In this document: positions 20,679 through 32,282 of the stretch, piece by piece
How the letters are laid out: every line of letters starts with the position of its first letter
Position numbering within the stretch: the first letter of the stretch is position 1
Translations under genes and position numbers: made by a program
Notes under the pieces: model-generated
Database searches by the model: none
Told to the model about the DNA's origin: nothing
What the model saw: only the letters and a program-made list of their open reading frames with translations
Origin: Kalmusia sp. IMI 367209
Taxonomy: Eukaryota > Ascomycota > Dothideomycetes > Pleosporales > Didymosphaeriaceae
DNA: 64,000 bases
NCBI GenBank assembly: GCA_027946365.1
Contig: JAPEUQ010000001.1
Location: forward strand, 2,046,001 to 2,110,000
Reading direction: 5' to 3'

Positions 20679-22750
20679 TTAAGCCTTGTTGGTATCACCT
20701 CTATGCCATCTACGCTGCTGCTCCCCATGTACTCCGTCTGCACCATGTTCCGTAAGCGCACCATTAATATGTACAAAGCTGGCCGGCAACGGAGCACTGA
20801 TCCTCCCCCGCACCTTACTACTCGTCCGCTGAATACCGAGTCTACTGCCCCCCGAAGTTCTACCCTGAATCGTTGGGATCCCAGAAAAGCGTTCCTTCAG
20901 CCATGATTTAGGTGATGAGACGGACTGGCGCGGCGGCGGTGAGGGAGCTTCGCGTGAGGGTATGTATGAACCTGGTACTGACAAGGGCTGGATTTGTGAG
21001 AAGTGGTGCGGGGAAGGGAGACTGAAGTTAGGTGTTTCTTCAGGTATTGTCGGTGTCTCCACGCGTGAACTGGACAATGACTGCTCTTGGGCCTCCCAAA
21101 ACGCACTGTTATATCTTACAACGCCCGGTGGCGTGATCAACCCTGTCTCGCTCGTTACTCTCTCAAATGTTGGTCTATTTTCGATTCTTTTCAACTCAGT
21201 TCCATAATCTGCTGTGTCGGCCGAGATAGCAGTGCCGATGCTTTGTTCGAATGATGGGCCAGGACTTGCGTTGGTGGTGCTGAATATGGAGAAGATCTTG
21301 CGTGTAGGTGAACGTTTCAGATGTGCATTCTGGTATTCATCTGGGTTTTCGAGGGAAGTAAGTTGTGGTGTAGGTGGGCGGCCTGAGTGCAGACCGTGGT
21401 GGTACAGGCGCCGGAGGAGGGCGATCCAGGCATGGATGAAGGAAAAGCGAAAGAGGAGAATGAAGATTGAGATGCCGACGAGCTGTTTCTGTCAACATAC
21501 ATCCCCTATCCAACTATCATGCGGGAGCTATGGGGGAAAGACTTACGGATGCCAGGATAAGGGAGGTAAGTACAGCACCTTGGTTCACCGTAAAGTTCTT
21601 AACGTATTTTCTGCAACTTTCTTTGTTCCCTGAACTCAGCGTAAGGCAGATGATCCACGTCTTAACCGGCTTTATATTCTCAGGATCGTTGAAAACCCGT
21701 CCCAGCTTGCTACCTTGTGTCCAAAACACAACAAAGAAACTAATACTCCCAATAATCACGAACACACTAATAAGGATATTGCGCCAATGCAATAGAAACA
21801 GTCTCTTGACATGACTCCACGTCTCCATCTTTTGACTCGCCTGGCCCCGCTGGAATGAATCGATGGTCGAAGCGCGCTGCTCGCGGCGTAAAGTGCGCAC
21901 GTACACGTAAAAGCAGTACCCTGTGGTGATAGTTTGCAGTAGGAAAGCGAGAATGGCGAACACCACAAGCCAGATCCAAAAGGTTACAATGGCGTGTTTC
22001 TGGTTGGGTAGGCAGGTTTGGCCCATGCGGTAGCTGAAGCCCGTCACAGCGAGGATGGAGATAAGGAAGACGAGGGGTAGCACTGTTCCAACTATGATGC
22101 TAAACCATTTAAATCTGTTTCCTGGATCTCGGTCCCAAAAGATGCGGATGTGTAACCAGAGACTTCGGAGGAAGACCCAGACTACGCTGCCTAGGCCGCC
22201 AACTGTGACGAGCGAGCCTGTCCATGCGCAAGAGACGGATGATTTCATGTCGTGCGGCGTGATCGCGTCGTAGCACATAGAAGGGTTCGCGGAGACGGGA
22301 ATGGCGAAGGAGAGCGAGATGAAGAGGACTGAGATAAGAAGACCGACGGAAAGGTAATGACGGTGCGTTGTATCCGGAGGCAAGGCGGCGAAGGAGATTA
22401 AAATGAACAAACAGAGCGTCACAGAGAGAATAGATAGGTAGTTCGGAACGCGAAGCTCTTGTCGCCATTCTGTGCCACTAGTCAGTTCCTCGTATCTGAA
22501 AAAATTAGAAGTAACACCTTGAGGGTAAAGCCAGTCCTGGATTGGACAGGGAAAGCAGCAGGTTGTTCCATCCTCGAATGATCCGAGACCACAGTATCGT
22601 CCGGCCGTATCTATTTCAGTGTATCAGTATCATTACATCTACACTTTCGGCAGCATACATACAACCACCTATCTTCGAGAATGTTGCCTTGTCAAGCAGA
22701 GGTGGCGTGCATTTGGACAGCGTCTGATTCACAAATTGTCCTAGTGGCAT
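20679..22750 (-). CDS. Frizzled/Smoothened-like fungal G-protein-coupled receptor
   Basis: Exons 22750-22663, 22610-22518, 22469-21547 and 21482-20679 encode 635 residues. Introns are 52, 48 and 64 bp. The N-terminal ectodomain is short and cysteine-rich (YCGLGSFEDGTTCCFPCP). Seven hydrophobic helices follow from about residue 70, with family patches RHYLSVGLLI, CYDAITPHDM, a Cys-containing loop and KTWIICL. The last third is a long Pro/Ser/Thr-rich cytosolic tail (for example PSPPPRQS), likely phosphoregulated. The family couples extracellular cues to G proteins in fungi. Ligands are unknown. The frame is intact after splicing, and the intron phases support each junction. Confidence 0.87.
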
Positions 22751-23206
22751 CTTGATGAGACCTCAAGTCCGAAAATAGGGTGACCGCTGCATGCGCACGA
22801 TTGTGGACATATGTGAGCCATGATAACGATGACTTTGTTCTTTGTCTCGACAATTCGAAATACGTCCCAAGGTTCTGTCTATATGGTGAACGCTGACGTG
22901 TTGTTTCTTTGTTAACACATCTGGGTGGAACCCGTGCACGTGGTGACCCACTGGTACTAAAAGGGTGGTAGAAGGTTGAGACGGATAATGTTATGCCATA
23001 TGGGACAAAGAGGTCAGCATGCAGCTTAATCGAGAACGAGGGATTGATATTCGATACAACAAGAGAGAACTGAATAAGGAAGGCAAGGGGCTTTTCAAGG
23101 TATTAGTAGCATATAGCTTGTCTTTCAATCGTGATCCTACATGCGCCTTCCCAAATCACTACTCTTGGTAACTGTGAACTGAAGTGTCCTTTCGTTATAA
23201 ATGAAC
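22751..23206. other. Intergenic, promoter of the GPCR gene
   Basis: About 450 bp between two minus-strand genes: the 3' end of RSC7 to the right and the GPCR promoter to the left. No gene is seen. Confidence 0.4.
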
Positions 23207-24729
23207 TCATACTGGAACGCCCGTAAAGCCAATCTTGAGCTTAGGCCTGGCACCATCGACTGACTCCGAATGAAACTGATCCCTCCACCATTTCTCATCC
23301 TTTTTCGCCTGCACATAGGTTTCCCGTGCTTCGGGTGTCATGGACTGGACGTCTTCGTCTTCCAAATCAGGCAGCCCATTGATTCCCACGTCTAAATAAT
23401 CTGCGTCTGGTCCAGGTAGACCGAGGCTGGCATACGGTGGCTTCTGAACGTATGTATCGACGACAAGATAGTGTTTGCGGACAAGGGGAGGTACATCACT
23501 CTCTGCGGGCGATACTTCTTCCCATTTCGCGTGGGTGGGTTGCGTGGTCCTCGGATAGCACATGAGATTTGTGTGCGGGTCGTAAATACCCTGCAGATTA
23601 GCTTTGCGTATGGCAGAGAGGCTTGAGTTGAAGCGGCTGTCAAAAGTCAGTATGAAATTAAACTAGATTGCGGGCCGCTTGCTTACCTAGCAGACCTGGC
23701 ATGCTCAAATTGCCAATTGGCGGAGGTGATGTTAACTTTCCGCTTTCCCGGCACAGGCTTGCCACTCGCCAGAGGCACGCTGGGCGCCCCAGTATGATAA
23801 ACACTGCTCGCACCATGCCATGCGACGTATTGATTCTTGTTGTATGGCTCACCCGGCGGTGGTAGTTTGTCATGAGGTTCTGCTAGCTCGCCCTCGATGT
23901 CACCCCTTTCGCGCGCAGCTGTCTCGTTGTAGTCGTCGATGATTTTCTTGCCGCCGATGATAATGCGCGCGCCGAACTCTCTAAACACTGAACGGGCTGT
24001 GACAACACCAATAGCGCGTCCTTTGTACGAGTGGGGAATGATATCGCGCTCGATCAAGTCTCGCTTCTCCGCGTCGTCGATGATGATCTTGTGCAGCTGC
24101 ATGTGCTTCGTGAAGAAAAGGTAGCTGTCCCTGAAGCCACAGCATCGCGCCGGTTCAGTAGACAGCATGTAGAGTCTGTCCCCTCGACCAGTGATGGTGA
24201 AGACGCGCACGCGATAGTCTCGACCATCTTGCAGGTTACCCAGCTTGTCGACTTTCTTCTCGCCGGCAGGATCTTCGGGCAGGTCGACCTCATCGTTCAC
24301 CACGTCCATCATGGTCCCTTCCTTATCGATTGCGACTCGAGTAGCCTGCACTGGACCACCTCTGGGACGTCCTCGAAAGCCTCCACCAGCGGGGCGGCCT
24401 CGCTTGCGCTTGACCGGGGTGCCCGATTGAGAGCCGTCGTCTGCTATAACGTTCCAGTCCGGAGGGCGGTTCTTGGGCGGGCGACCGAGGCGCTTCTTCC
24501 GCGGCAGCGTGACTACAGGTGTAGCAGAGCGTTCTGAGGCCGCCTTTTCCTCTTCCTCAGACTCTTGCGCAGGCGTTCCGGCGTCATCATCTTCGGCGGG
24601 TGTCTCGGCGCGTGACTCGGCTTCGGGTGCGTCGACCATTTCTTCATTTTCGTCGTCGTCGTCGAAGTGCAGTGGAGTCGCAGGAGTGCTGCGACGAGCA
24701 GCTGCACGGGAGGGTCGCCCGCGCGCCAT
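23207..24729 (-). CDS. NPL6: Chromatin remodelling complex subunit RSC7/Swp82 family
   Basis: Exons 24729-23687 and 23636-23207 give 490 residues; the intron is 50 bp. The first 170 residues are disordered, acidic and basic by turns, with AT-hook-like RGRP patches (KRKRGRPAGGG, FRGRPRGG) that should bind AT-rich DNA. The RSC7/SWP82 domain follows from about residue 165: DGRDYRVRVFTI, EPARCCGFRDSYLFF, IIPHSYKGRAIGVVTARS, AWHGASSVYHTG, then the C-terminal FNSSLSAIRKAN and GIYDPHTN. It is a subunit of RSC/SWI-SNF nucleosome remodelling complexes. The start was chosen at MARGRPSR; an in-frame ATG 33 bp upstream exists but lacks family support. Confidence 0.9.
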
Positions 24730-25556
24730 TGTGTCTATCAGTCCGACCTGGCCGGTGCACAAATGTGCTGGTTAATGCGACTCGTGATCAGTGAAGGTAG
24801 GAGGTGAAAGAACGCGTTGTGGGTGGTGACGATTGTCAAGCAGTCGCGCGCGACGTGAAGCTAATCCACACGGACCATCTCCAGCTGGGCATGCATCACG
24901 TGCAAATCCCACTCCCAAGTCGCGCTTTTCGTGTACGATCAGGAAATAACGCCCCACCCCACTTCGTAGCGGACCATCAGGTGGCTATACTATTCTTCGA
25001 AAATTTCTCCCTGTGTCGATATATTGCTTCTAGCTCAAGAATTAGGCTACGTTGCGTTCCTAGTCTACCTCCATTCCGCTGCACCGGCATTCTTAATTTT
25101 TCAATTGCATGAAGCAGGAGGAGCAGTCACTCTTTCGCTCCTGAGGTCTGCAAATATTGATATGGTGACTCTACGTGACGAGTAATTTCTAGAGGATGCA
25201 TGAACCAAAATCTTGAGGAGAGGGTCCAATATGCCAACTTGATACCTCAAGTAACTGAAGAGTATTGAATACCATGGATTATTCTTTAGAATATGACAGA
25301 ATGCATCCCACGGTTAGCAGGGAATGTTGACATTGACGAAAGCTACTACCTTTGCTCTCCGAACTCTTTCCTCACATTCGTATTGCTTTCATAGTACCCA
25401 CCGTCATAAGTATAGTCGCTGCAAGTGCAGCCAGTGCGTTACCAAACACACGGAAGTTTGACACTTGCAGATGCCCCCTCACCACGCCTGTGCTCTCTTC
25501 AATCACCCGCACACTTCACTCTTGGTGACCCGACGCATACAGCTCAGAGGACAAGG
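24730..25556. other. Divergent promoter region, RSC7 / disordered protein
   Basis: This 827-bp stretch separates two divergent genes. A 102-codon frame at 24804-25112 is not protein-like and is rejected. No other feature is seen. Confidence 0.45.
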
Positions 25557-27131
25557 ATGACTCTCCAGCGCCTCACCATCCGAGCCAAGAAGAGCATCTC
25601 TGGGCTCTATTCTTCCGACAAAGAGAATGTTCAAGGCTCTTCTGTGTTAGGCCCTCGTACTAAATAGATTGAATCATGCTGATCTCACAGCCCTCGCCCG
25701 GCAGAAACCACCGGCAAGCTTCCAGTCACTCCTCCGAAGAGTCTGTATTCCACCCTCGACGAGTTCGGTCTCTTGCGAGGTGGTGACGATGCATCCCCTG
25801 GAAGAGATAGCCCCTCAAGGCGCCAGCGACTTCTGGGCTCGCTGCGGAGCATGAAGTCCATGCGTACCTTGCGCTCTGCTCACACCAGTTCGAAGAAGAA
25901 TGGAGAAGAGCCTGCAAACATGAAGTCTCCTCACACACCCGTCAGAGATATGCCTTCGCTCTCACTCAACTTTGAGGTATCTCCGCCGGACAAGCCTATG
26001 TTCGATCCGATGACGCGTACGACTTCAGGTTCCTCCAGCATGAAAGTCAACCATTCGTCCCCCATCACCGTTCCTAGTTCTAGTCGGCATACCACCCCGT
26101 TATTCCAAAGTACACCGCCTGGCTTGACGACCTTCGTTGTCGGCACAATTCCAGATTCTCCGGCCCCGTTGCAGCAGGCGGCTGTGCAGGAAGCCATCAT
26201 CAACGCCGCTACTAAAGGAAGCCCTTGCCCAGGTTCTTCGACAGTCAATCTGTTTGATGATCCTCTTCCAACCCCAATGCCTGGTACGAACCTTCCTCTT
26301 GAGGATATTGCAGCTCCGGGCATCATGGTCACATCTCCTTCAGCGCCGTCCATTAAGCAAGATGACCTGCCAGGTTACTTTGACAGTGCCATGAGTCTTG
26401 ATGGGAGCGAATATGAGCGCACTAGCAGCTTGGTCACTGAAAGTGGATTTCCTACTGCCGACGACCCAGATGCTGCCGCCACGGGAGCCAGGATGGTGGA
26501 GCTAGACAACCCAGCTGCCTTTGTCCGCGAAACAGTCTCTGAGAAGCTTGTATCGACCACGTCCAACGAGTCTCCCCTAGCTGCCCTAAGCGACGACCAT
26601 TTCGTCCTCAATGCGCCCAACATTGGCCCAGGCTCAAACGACTACGGCGACGAAGTGGCATACATTGTATGGGACGAACCCAGGGCTGCCATCGCCCCGG
26701 AGAAGGCTCGAAAGCAGCGCCCAAGTAATTGGAGCCGACTGTCTGAACTCTACGACGGCACCGGCTACGGCAGTACAGAAGTGGCCACGGGCAGCTTTCA
26801 CCAGTGGAGCGACAACATTAATTCCGTCACAACCGCAACGACCGAGTTGACGGATCCGGAAGAAGAGGCCTCCGAAGCCAAGCTGTTGGTCGCTATCAAG
26901 GAACTCCCTCCAGCTTTGCTCCACGGAAAGCCACAGTCGCCTGCAGATGATAAGAAGCATCTGCAGGACATCATTCGCGCTTATGCTTGTCCTATCTACG
27001 GCGAGAGAATGGAGGACGAGGATATCTCTATTATGGGAGGCATTTCGCTTCCGGAGGAGGCAATCACACAAGAGATGAGAGAGGAGGTCGAGACTTCAAT
27101 TCGCGTTATGAACAGGAGTTTAGGAGGCTAG
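25557..27131 (+). CDS. Intrinsically disordered hypothetical protein, Ser/Pro/Thr-rich
   Basis: Exons 25557-25656 and 25705-27131 encode 508 residues; the 48-bp intron removes an in-frame TAG. The start is MTLQRLTIRAKKSISGLYSS. A basic Ser/Arg stretch (SPSRRQRLLGSLRSMKS) lies around residues 70-95. A long low-complexity region with many SP and TP sites follows. The C-terminal third is more ordered and acidic, with YIVWDEPR, NWSRLSELYDG and a final helix EEAITQEMREEVETSIRVMNR. I do not recognise a named family. The SP/TP sites suggest regulation by proline-directed kinases (inference). Confidence 0.75.
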
Positions 27132-27754
27132 ATGGTGTGGGAATGCAAGGGTTGGATAACCGGGGTTTTGGATTGTTCGTTTGCTGTTGGTCGTTGAAAC
27201 GGGTTGGAGTGAGCCGTAGCAGTTTGCTGGTTACTGTTGGTATTGTTTCCGGAGCGCATGATGTATTACACGTTAGGGTAGCAAGACACAAAGATTAGCT
27301 TCGTTCTCGTGCCTTGCATCGCAGCATTGGTCGGCAACATTTCCCCCGCTCCGCGCGACCCCGGACTCCCTTCTGCCGCAGAACTCTCCACAAATGTGAC
27401 CAGACCTCAATATGTGAATAGATATATGACGACTGCATAGACACACAGGGTGCATGAAAACCGTTGCACGTCGGCGTCAAGTGGCATGTCAGTTCAGAAT
27501 GTCAGGCCACCGGAGGCAGCGTTAGTCACGCGTCCTTTCCCGGAACCTCTGGTTCGCCAAACCAACGGTAAAACTCGTACGATGTCTTCTGCACGAATCG
27601 CCTTTTTTCCTGTCAACAGACAATCGTTCACAAGACGCATCGGATCATCCTTGCGTACCGCGTCCCCTAGCATCATGGCGCGTCGTTATAAGGGTCTAGA
27701 TGTTTGCAAAAGTTCGCGTTGACCCCTCTCTGCCCCGCACGACTCTCGTTCACA
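27132..27754. other. Intergenic, no gene seen
   Basis: It holds the 3' flank of the disordered protein and the promoter of the FAD oxidoreductase. Short frames here are not protein-like. Confidence 0.4.
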
Positions 27755-29225
27755 ATGAGTGCGATTGAAGGCGAACCGAATACGATCGTTATAGGAGCCG
27801 GAATTATAGGACTTTCCACTGCGTACTTCCTTTCACAGTCTGGTAACACGAAGCCCGAGAGCATTCACCTGATCGATTCGAGTGCGGAGCTCTTTCAATG
27901 CGCGTCTGGGTTCGCGGGTGGGTTTCTGGCTGCTAATTGTACGTACATTCCCTTCATCTTTCGAATTGAATTACGCATTTGCTAACCGGGAAACAGGGTT
28001 CGCTCCCTCGAGCGCCTCTCTCGGTTCCCTCTCCTTCAAGCTCCATAAAGACCTCGCCGATGCACACGATGGCCGGGGAAGGTGGGGGTACTCTCAGAGC
28101 ACGGGGATATCGTTGAGTCAGGATACGGAGTCGGCTGTCGGGGGAAGTGGCGAGGATTGGCTGGCCGATGGGACAAGTCGAGCACAGGCGACAAAGTCAG
28201 ACAAGAGTGTCAGTGGCAAGGGACCGGTGTGGTTGAAGGCGAAAGAGGGACTAGAGGTCATCAGCCAGGAGGGGACGGTGGCACAAATGTGAGTCGGATC
28301 CTTTTTCGAGGAGCATGGGACTGAACTAATCAGATGGTAGTGATCCGATGAGATTTTGCCAATGGCTACTAGAGAAGTGTAAGGAGAAGGGTGTGCAGTT
28401 GCATCATCCTGCAAGAGCTATATCGGTTTCGAGAGACGCAGACAATCAGCTGAATGGGATCCGAATAAGCAATGATGGGACGGAGTCGGAACGTATGTGC
28501 CACAACCACCACTTCTCCAATTGAACTTTGATTGACATTCTACAGTATCATGCACCCGCCTCGTCATCGCATCAGGCGCCTGGACCCCTCGCGTCTTTTC
28601 TGCCCTCTTCCCCAAATCCTCAACGCGAATACCTATCTCTTCCCTCGCAGGCCACTCCCTCCTTGTGCGCAATCACTTCCATACACAAGACCAAGCCGAT
28701 GCCGAAGTATGCCACGCTCTCTTCGCGACCGATGACATCGGCTTCTCGCCAGAGCTGTTCTCGCGAATAGGCGGCGAGTTGTATCTGGCGGGTCTAAACA
28801 GTACCATGATCCCCCTGCCAGAAAATGCGTCGGATGTGAAGGTCAACCCTGAGGCTATTGAGCAGATGAAAAAGTGCGCTGCGGAGATGATTGGTGCTGT
28901 GGATGGGAAGCAGATGGAGGTGTTGAGGGAAGCTTTGGTAAGTCACGCTCGGATTTGAATCAGCACACGTACTTTATATTGACTTTCACATCAGTGCTTC
29001 AGACCCGTAACAGCAAGCGGACGCCCACTCATATGCCGCATTCCAGATACAAAGCTAGGCGGCGGCCTCAGGACGCGGAAAGACAGTGAAGGTGGCGTCT
29101 TTCTCGCAGCCGGCCATGGCGCCTGGGGTATATGTCTGGCCCCGGGTACAGGACAAGTCCTTGCGGAGCTCATTGAAGGGCGATCGACGTCTGCGAACAT
29201 CTCTGCTCTAGTTTTGCCATCTTAG
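27755..29225 (+). CDS. DAO-type FAD-dependent oxidoreductase
   Basis: Exons 27755-27938, 27997-28288, 28341-28492, 28546-28937 and 28995-29225 encode 416 residues; introns are 52-58 bp. The N-terminal Rossmann motif is TIVIGAGIIGLSTAYFL, with the acidic strand end IHLIDSS. Further landmarks are SGFAGGFLAANW, DPMRFCQWLLEKC (substrate-domain start), RLVIASGAWTPRVF and the C-terminal FAD motif around FLAAGHGAWGICLAPGTGQ. The DAO family oxidises D-amino acids, sarcosine or related amines; the closest fungal relatives are uncharacterised. All exon phases agree and the frame is intact. There is no obvious peroxisomal C-terminal tripeptide (ends LPS). Confidence 0.88.
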
Positions 29226-29726
29226 GATGACGGTTGATCTCAGGGTAGGCTCTCAATTAGGACTGCATAGGTATGGAGTAGGGGCTATACAAAAGGGCAT
29301 TTTCCAAATTCTCTCATCTTTGATACTTCGATCATCTCGAATGTAATATAGACTCAAGCAGCAACGCATACATTTGGTGATAGTACCCCACCTCATCGAC
29401 ACCGGATTCTACGCCTCCTTCCGTCGTGACAACTTTTGGAACCGATCACGCGAGAACTCTATATCCCACAACAACACCCAGATCATGGTCCACGAGGCCT
29501 GTTCCGAAGCGTCCAGAAACGCTCATCAATTGCTTGATCTAAAATTCTAGTGGATCTCTTCTTATTCTCCACTTGAAATCATTGTGACGTCACGCAGTAC
29601 CGCACTCCTCTTCGTGAACTATAAGAAAGCTAGCAGAACTTTATCAACAAAACCAAAGCACCAGCTACATCACAGAACTACAATTGCCCCTTCTCAACTT
29701 CCAAATCGCACACCAAAACGACCAAC
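29226..29726. other. Intergenic, no gene seen
   Basis: About 500 bp holding the 3' end of the oxidoreductase and an A/C-rich leader (CACCAAAACGACCAAC) before the ATG at 29727. Confidence 0.4.
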
Positions 29727-30185
29727 ATGCCTCGCAACGGTGACGGATCCTCAGACAATGGCCCCATCGAGGCGGGCGAGAACCTCATCCACGGCGCTTC
29801 CGGAGACGTAAGTACTCACTCCTTGGTTCTACGTGTGCACCAGGGGAGAAACAGGAGACATGCCGAGCCGCTTCCAGTATTCCTTCGGGGCGCGTTGGCA
29901 GCACTTCAGCAAGGCACAACTCCAACTCCCAATCCTCCTGTCCCAACGCCCACCAACATGCGGCGTTCGCACAACACCACACTCTCCGAAGCAGCGCACT
30001 AACGCGGAGAGAACCAGACGACGCTCAAGCATGCGCAGAAGGTCGCGCCCCTTCCCGAAGTCGAGAAAGGCGCTGCCATCGAGGGCATGAACGCCTCGGG
30101 CGGCGGGTCATCAGGCACGAGCCAGGGCGCACACGCGAACGACGCGAACAAGCCTCCTGTCGTGGACCAGGTTACCAAGTCTTAG
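29727..30185 (+). CDS. Small hydrophilic protein, 84 residues
   Basis: Exons 29727-29807 and 30012-30185 give 84 residues. The 204-bp intron is unusually long for this window; it has a GTAAGT donor and ends in GGAGAG near a CACTAAC branch site. The product begins MPRNGDGSSDNGPIEAGENL, has a central PLPEVEKGAAIEGMNASGG, and is rich in Gly, Ser, Asn and Asp with no cysteine or signal peptide. It looks like the short, unstructured, stress-type proteins common in filamentous fungi, but no characterised family is recognised. The acceptor choice is inferred from frame. Confidence 0.65.
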
Positions 30186-31233
30186 ATAACGCCGGAAAAA
30201 GAAAGGGGAAAGGAAAGGGACGCAGGACAAAAAGCCTTTGCATATCGGGTGCAAGTAAGGCTAGGCTTAGGTATACGATGATTGCTAGGAGTAAGGCGTC
30301 GAGTGCATCTCGGAATGACATAGACGAGCCAATCAATGAACGTTCTATATGCGTATTTGCTTTCTCGTTTTCTGCTTATCGTTGGGTCACTCGAATGCGG
30401 GATGCAGGGAGGGCATACGAGACTAGTATACCCTGTCGTTGGTGGAGAGAAAGGGAAGCACGCGGCCTTGCAGTTTCAATGCCTTGCACAATCAGCAGCT
30501 AGGTAATGATCAGATTATCGTAATTTCACCTGTGCTTATCGTTGTCAACATCATCATCGCTCATCGAAGATCGCCCAAATTGTCATGATGGTGCGATGGG
30601 GCGCTGTGTAAGAGGTCCCGTAAGCCAAGCTCATTATAGCTGAAGGATCCGAGTCGCAGCTCGCTGACGCGAGAGACTGTGGGACTAGAGCAGAACAAGC
30701 GAGTACGCACAGAGAAACCCCACATCAGCTGAGAAAAGCCTCAGGCGCCTGCGTCCATGCATGGAAATGCAAAAAGAGGACCCGGGTTTCTGAGCCAGAG
30801 TAAGCCGGGGAGCCACGTTTCCCTGAACGAAAACTAGGTGAAAACAGGAAAAAACCGTACGAGGGAGATCACGATGAAGGTAGTCTAAGTCAGCATGAGT
30901 GAGGAACAAACATCACAGTAGAGTACGGGTACGATTATGAGTGATGTGAAGTGTGGTTGATTCGCTATGTAAGCCAGCCCTTGGCTTTCCAAAGAAGTCC
31001 ATCACCTCCATCGACGACTGTTGTACAGTAGTCAGACACGTCAAGACTAGAACCGTTTTCATGACCCAACGCTATTCAATAATCGAGAAATCTCCCTCCT
31101 TAATGCCAAAGAACCTTTTCGCCTTCCATGTGATTGTCTAGACCGAAGTGACCGTGAACGCCTGTTCCTGCCGCCATCTAGGCTGGCCCGCCGTGCTCCC
31201 TTGAATGACCGAGCGAACTCCTCGATGCCCGCA
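30186..31233. other. Intergenic and hacA 3' region
   Basis: About 1 kb between convergent genes. The unspliced hacA frame continues to 31059, so 31059-31233 is coding only in unspliced mRNA and 3' UTR in spliced mRNA. No other gene is seen. Confidence 0.5.
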
Positions 31234-32282
31234 CTACGCTGCGAGAGCCTCGTCGCTAGCAGTGGCTGCGCCAGAGGCTGTCTGCAAGTCGAAGTGCTTT
31301 GCATCAAGGTGGTCAGAAAGGTCAAAGTCGGGAGCAGGGTAGCCGCCGAAGAGGACGGGAGTGAAGAAGGCGTCGCCGTCAACAAGGCCCGTAGCAGTTC
31401 CCACGTCGTTGCTGGTGAACTGGTCGAAGTCGAAAAGGTCCTCAATAGGCTTGTCGTCCAAGGTAGGGTGAGGTTGAAAAGTGAGAGGAAAGCCCATATC
31501 GCCGGCAGGGAGCCCGTTGGCGCTGACGTCGACCGACACTGCAGGTCGCACAATATCTCTGCAGGATATCGTGTCTGGTCGAAGTCAGCGGCGGGCTCGC
31601 TGAAGTTGGGTGTCTCAGGCGCGCACGACGAGTCGCGCGGGGAGTCGAAGCTGTCCATGGTCATGGAGACCGGGCTGGGGAATCCGGTCGAGGAGGTGGT
31701 GGTGGTCTGGGCGGGGTTGACGGTGTCAGGGCTCGCGAACGAGCCGTACTCCGACACAGAGCCGTCGAAGTCGAGGTCGATCTTGGCCTCGGGGACCTCG
31801 CCGGGAAACTTCTCACGGTAGGCCTTGAGCTCAGTCGCCATGGCGGCGATCTGGGCCCGGGCGGCAACGAGGTCTGCTTCCATCTGGTCCTTCTCAGCCT
31901 GGAGGAGCTCGTACTCTTGCCGCTTGCGCTCGCGCGAGTTGTGGGCGGCCAGGCGGTTTCGCTTGACACGCTCGATGCGGCGCTGCTCCTTCTCGTCTTC
32001 GGTCTTGGCCCGCTTGCGCGGGGGCAGGTTGGTCTTTGGCTCCGGGAGCACCTGGCCCCATGACTTGCGCTTCTTGGCCTGCTTGCCTTCGGAGCCAGCG
32101 GGTGCTGGGCTCGATGCCGACTGGGATGCCGACTGTGACGGTGTGTCGAAGGGGACCTGGAGGTCTTCGAGCTTGATGGTGGTGGTGGAGGGGTCCACCG
32201 TGGACGGCGGGGTGAGGCTTGCCATCATCGAGGTGGTGTTCATGGTGGTCTCTGACAGTTGAGGTGTGTAAAGATAGTCCAT
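31234..32282 (-). CDS. hacA: HacA/Hac1 bZIP transcription factor of the unfolded protein response
   Basis: The 721-nt first part 32282-31562 and second part 31541-31234 are joined by removal of a 20-nt non-spliceosomal intron, giving 342 residues. Residues 70-95 carry the family block KKRKSWGQVLPEPKTNLPPR. The basic region is at about 100-121 (NRLAAHNSRERKR) and a leucine zipper at about 124-155. The spliced C-terminus is acidic and aromatic (DLFDFDQF, HFDLQTA), as expected for the activation domain. Without splicing the frame runs on to 31059 and yields a 407-residue form with an unrelated, Ser/Thr/Leu-rich tail. HacA activates ER chaperone and secretion genes after Ire1 splices its mRNA in the cytosol. 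No spliceosomal intron is needed. Confidence 0.95.
31542..31561 (-). promoter_or_regulatory. hacA: 20-nt Ire1-excised intron of hacA
   Basis: On the minus strand the intron is CAGAGATATTGTGCGACCTG. The 5' site sits in a seven-base loop CTG|CAGA closed by a nine-pair stem (31573-31565 with 31557-31549, one G-U). The 3' site sits in loop CTG|CAGT closed by a four-pair stem (31548-31545 with 31537-31534). Both loops fit the Ire1 consensus CNG|CNGN. The flanking CCTGCAG repeats make the exact joint invisible from cDNA alone. Confidence 0.93.

Noticed and set aside
21214..21633. 139-codon plus-strand frame
   Set aside because: It is antisense to the confirmed last exon and intron of the GPCR gene.
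24031..24537. 168-codon plus-strand frame
   Set aside because: Antisense shadow of the RSC7 coding region.
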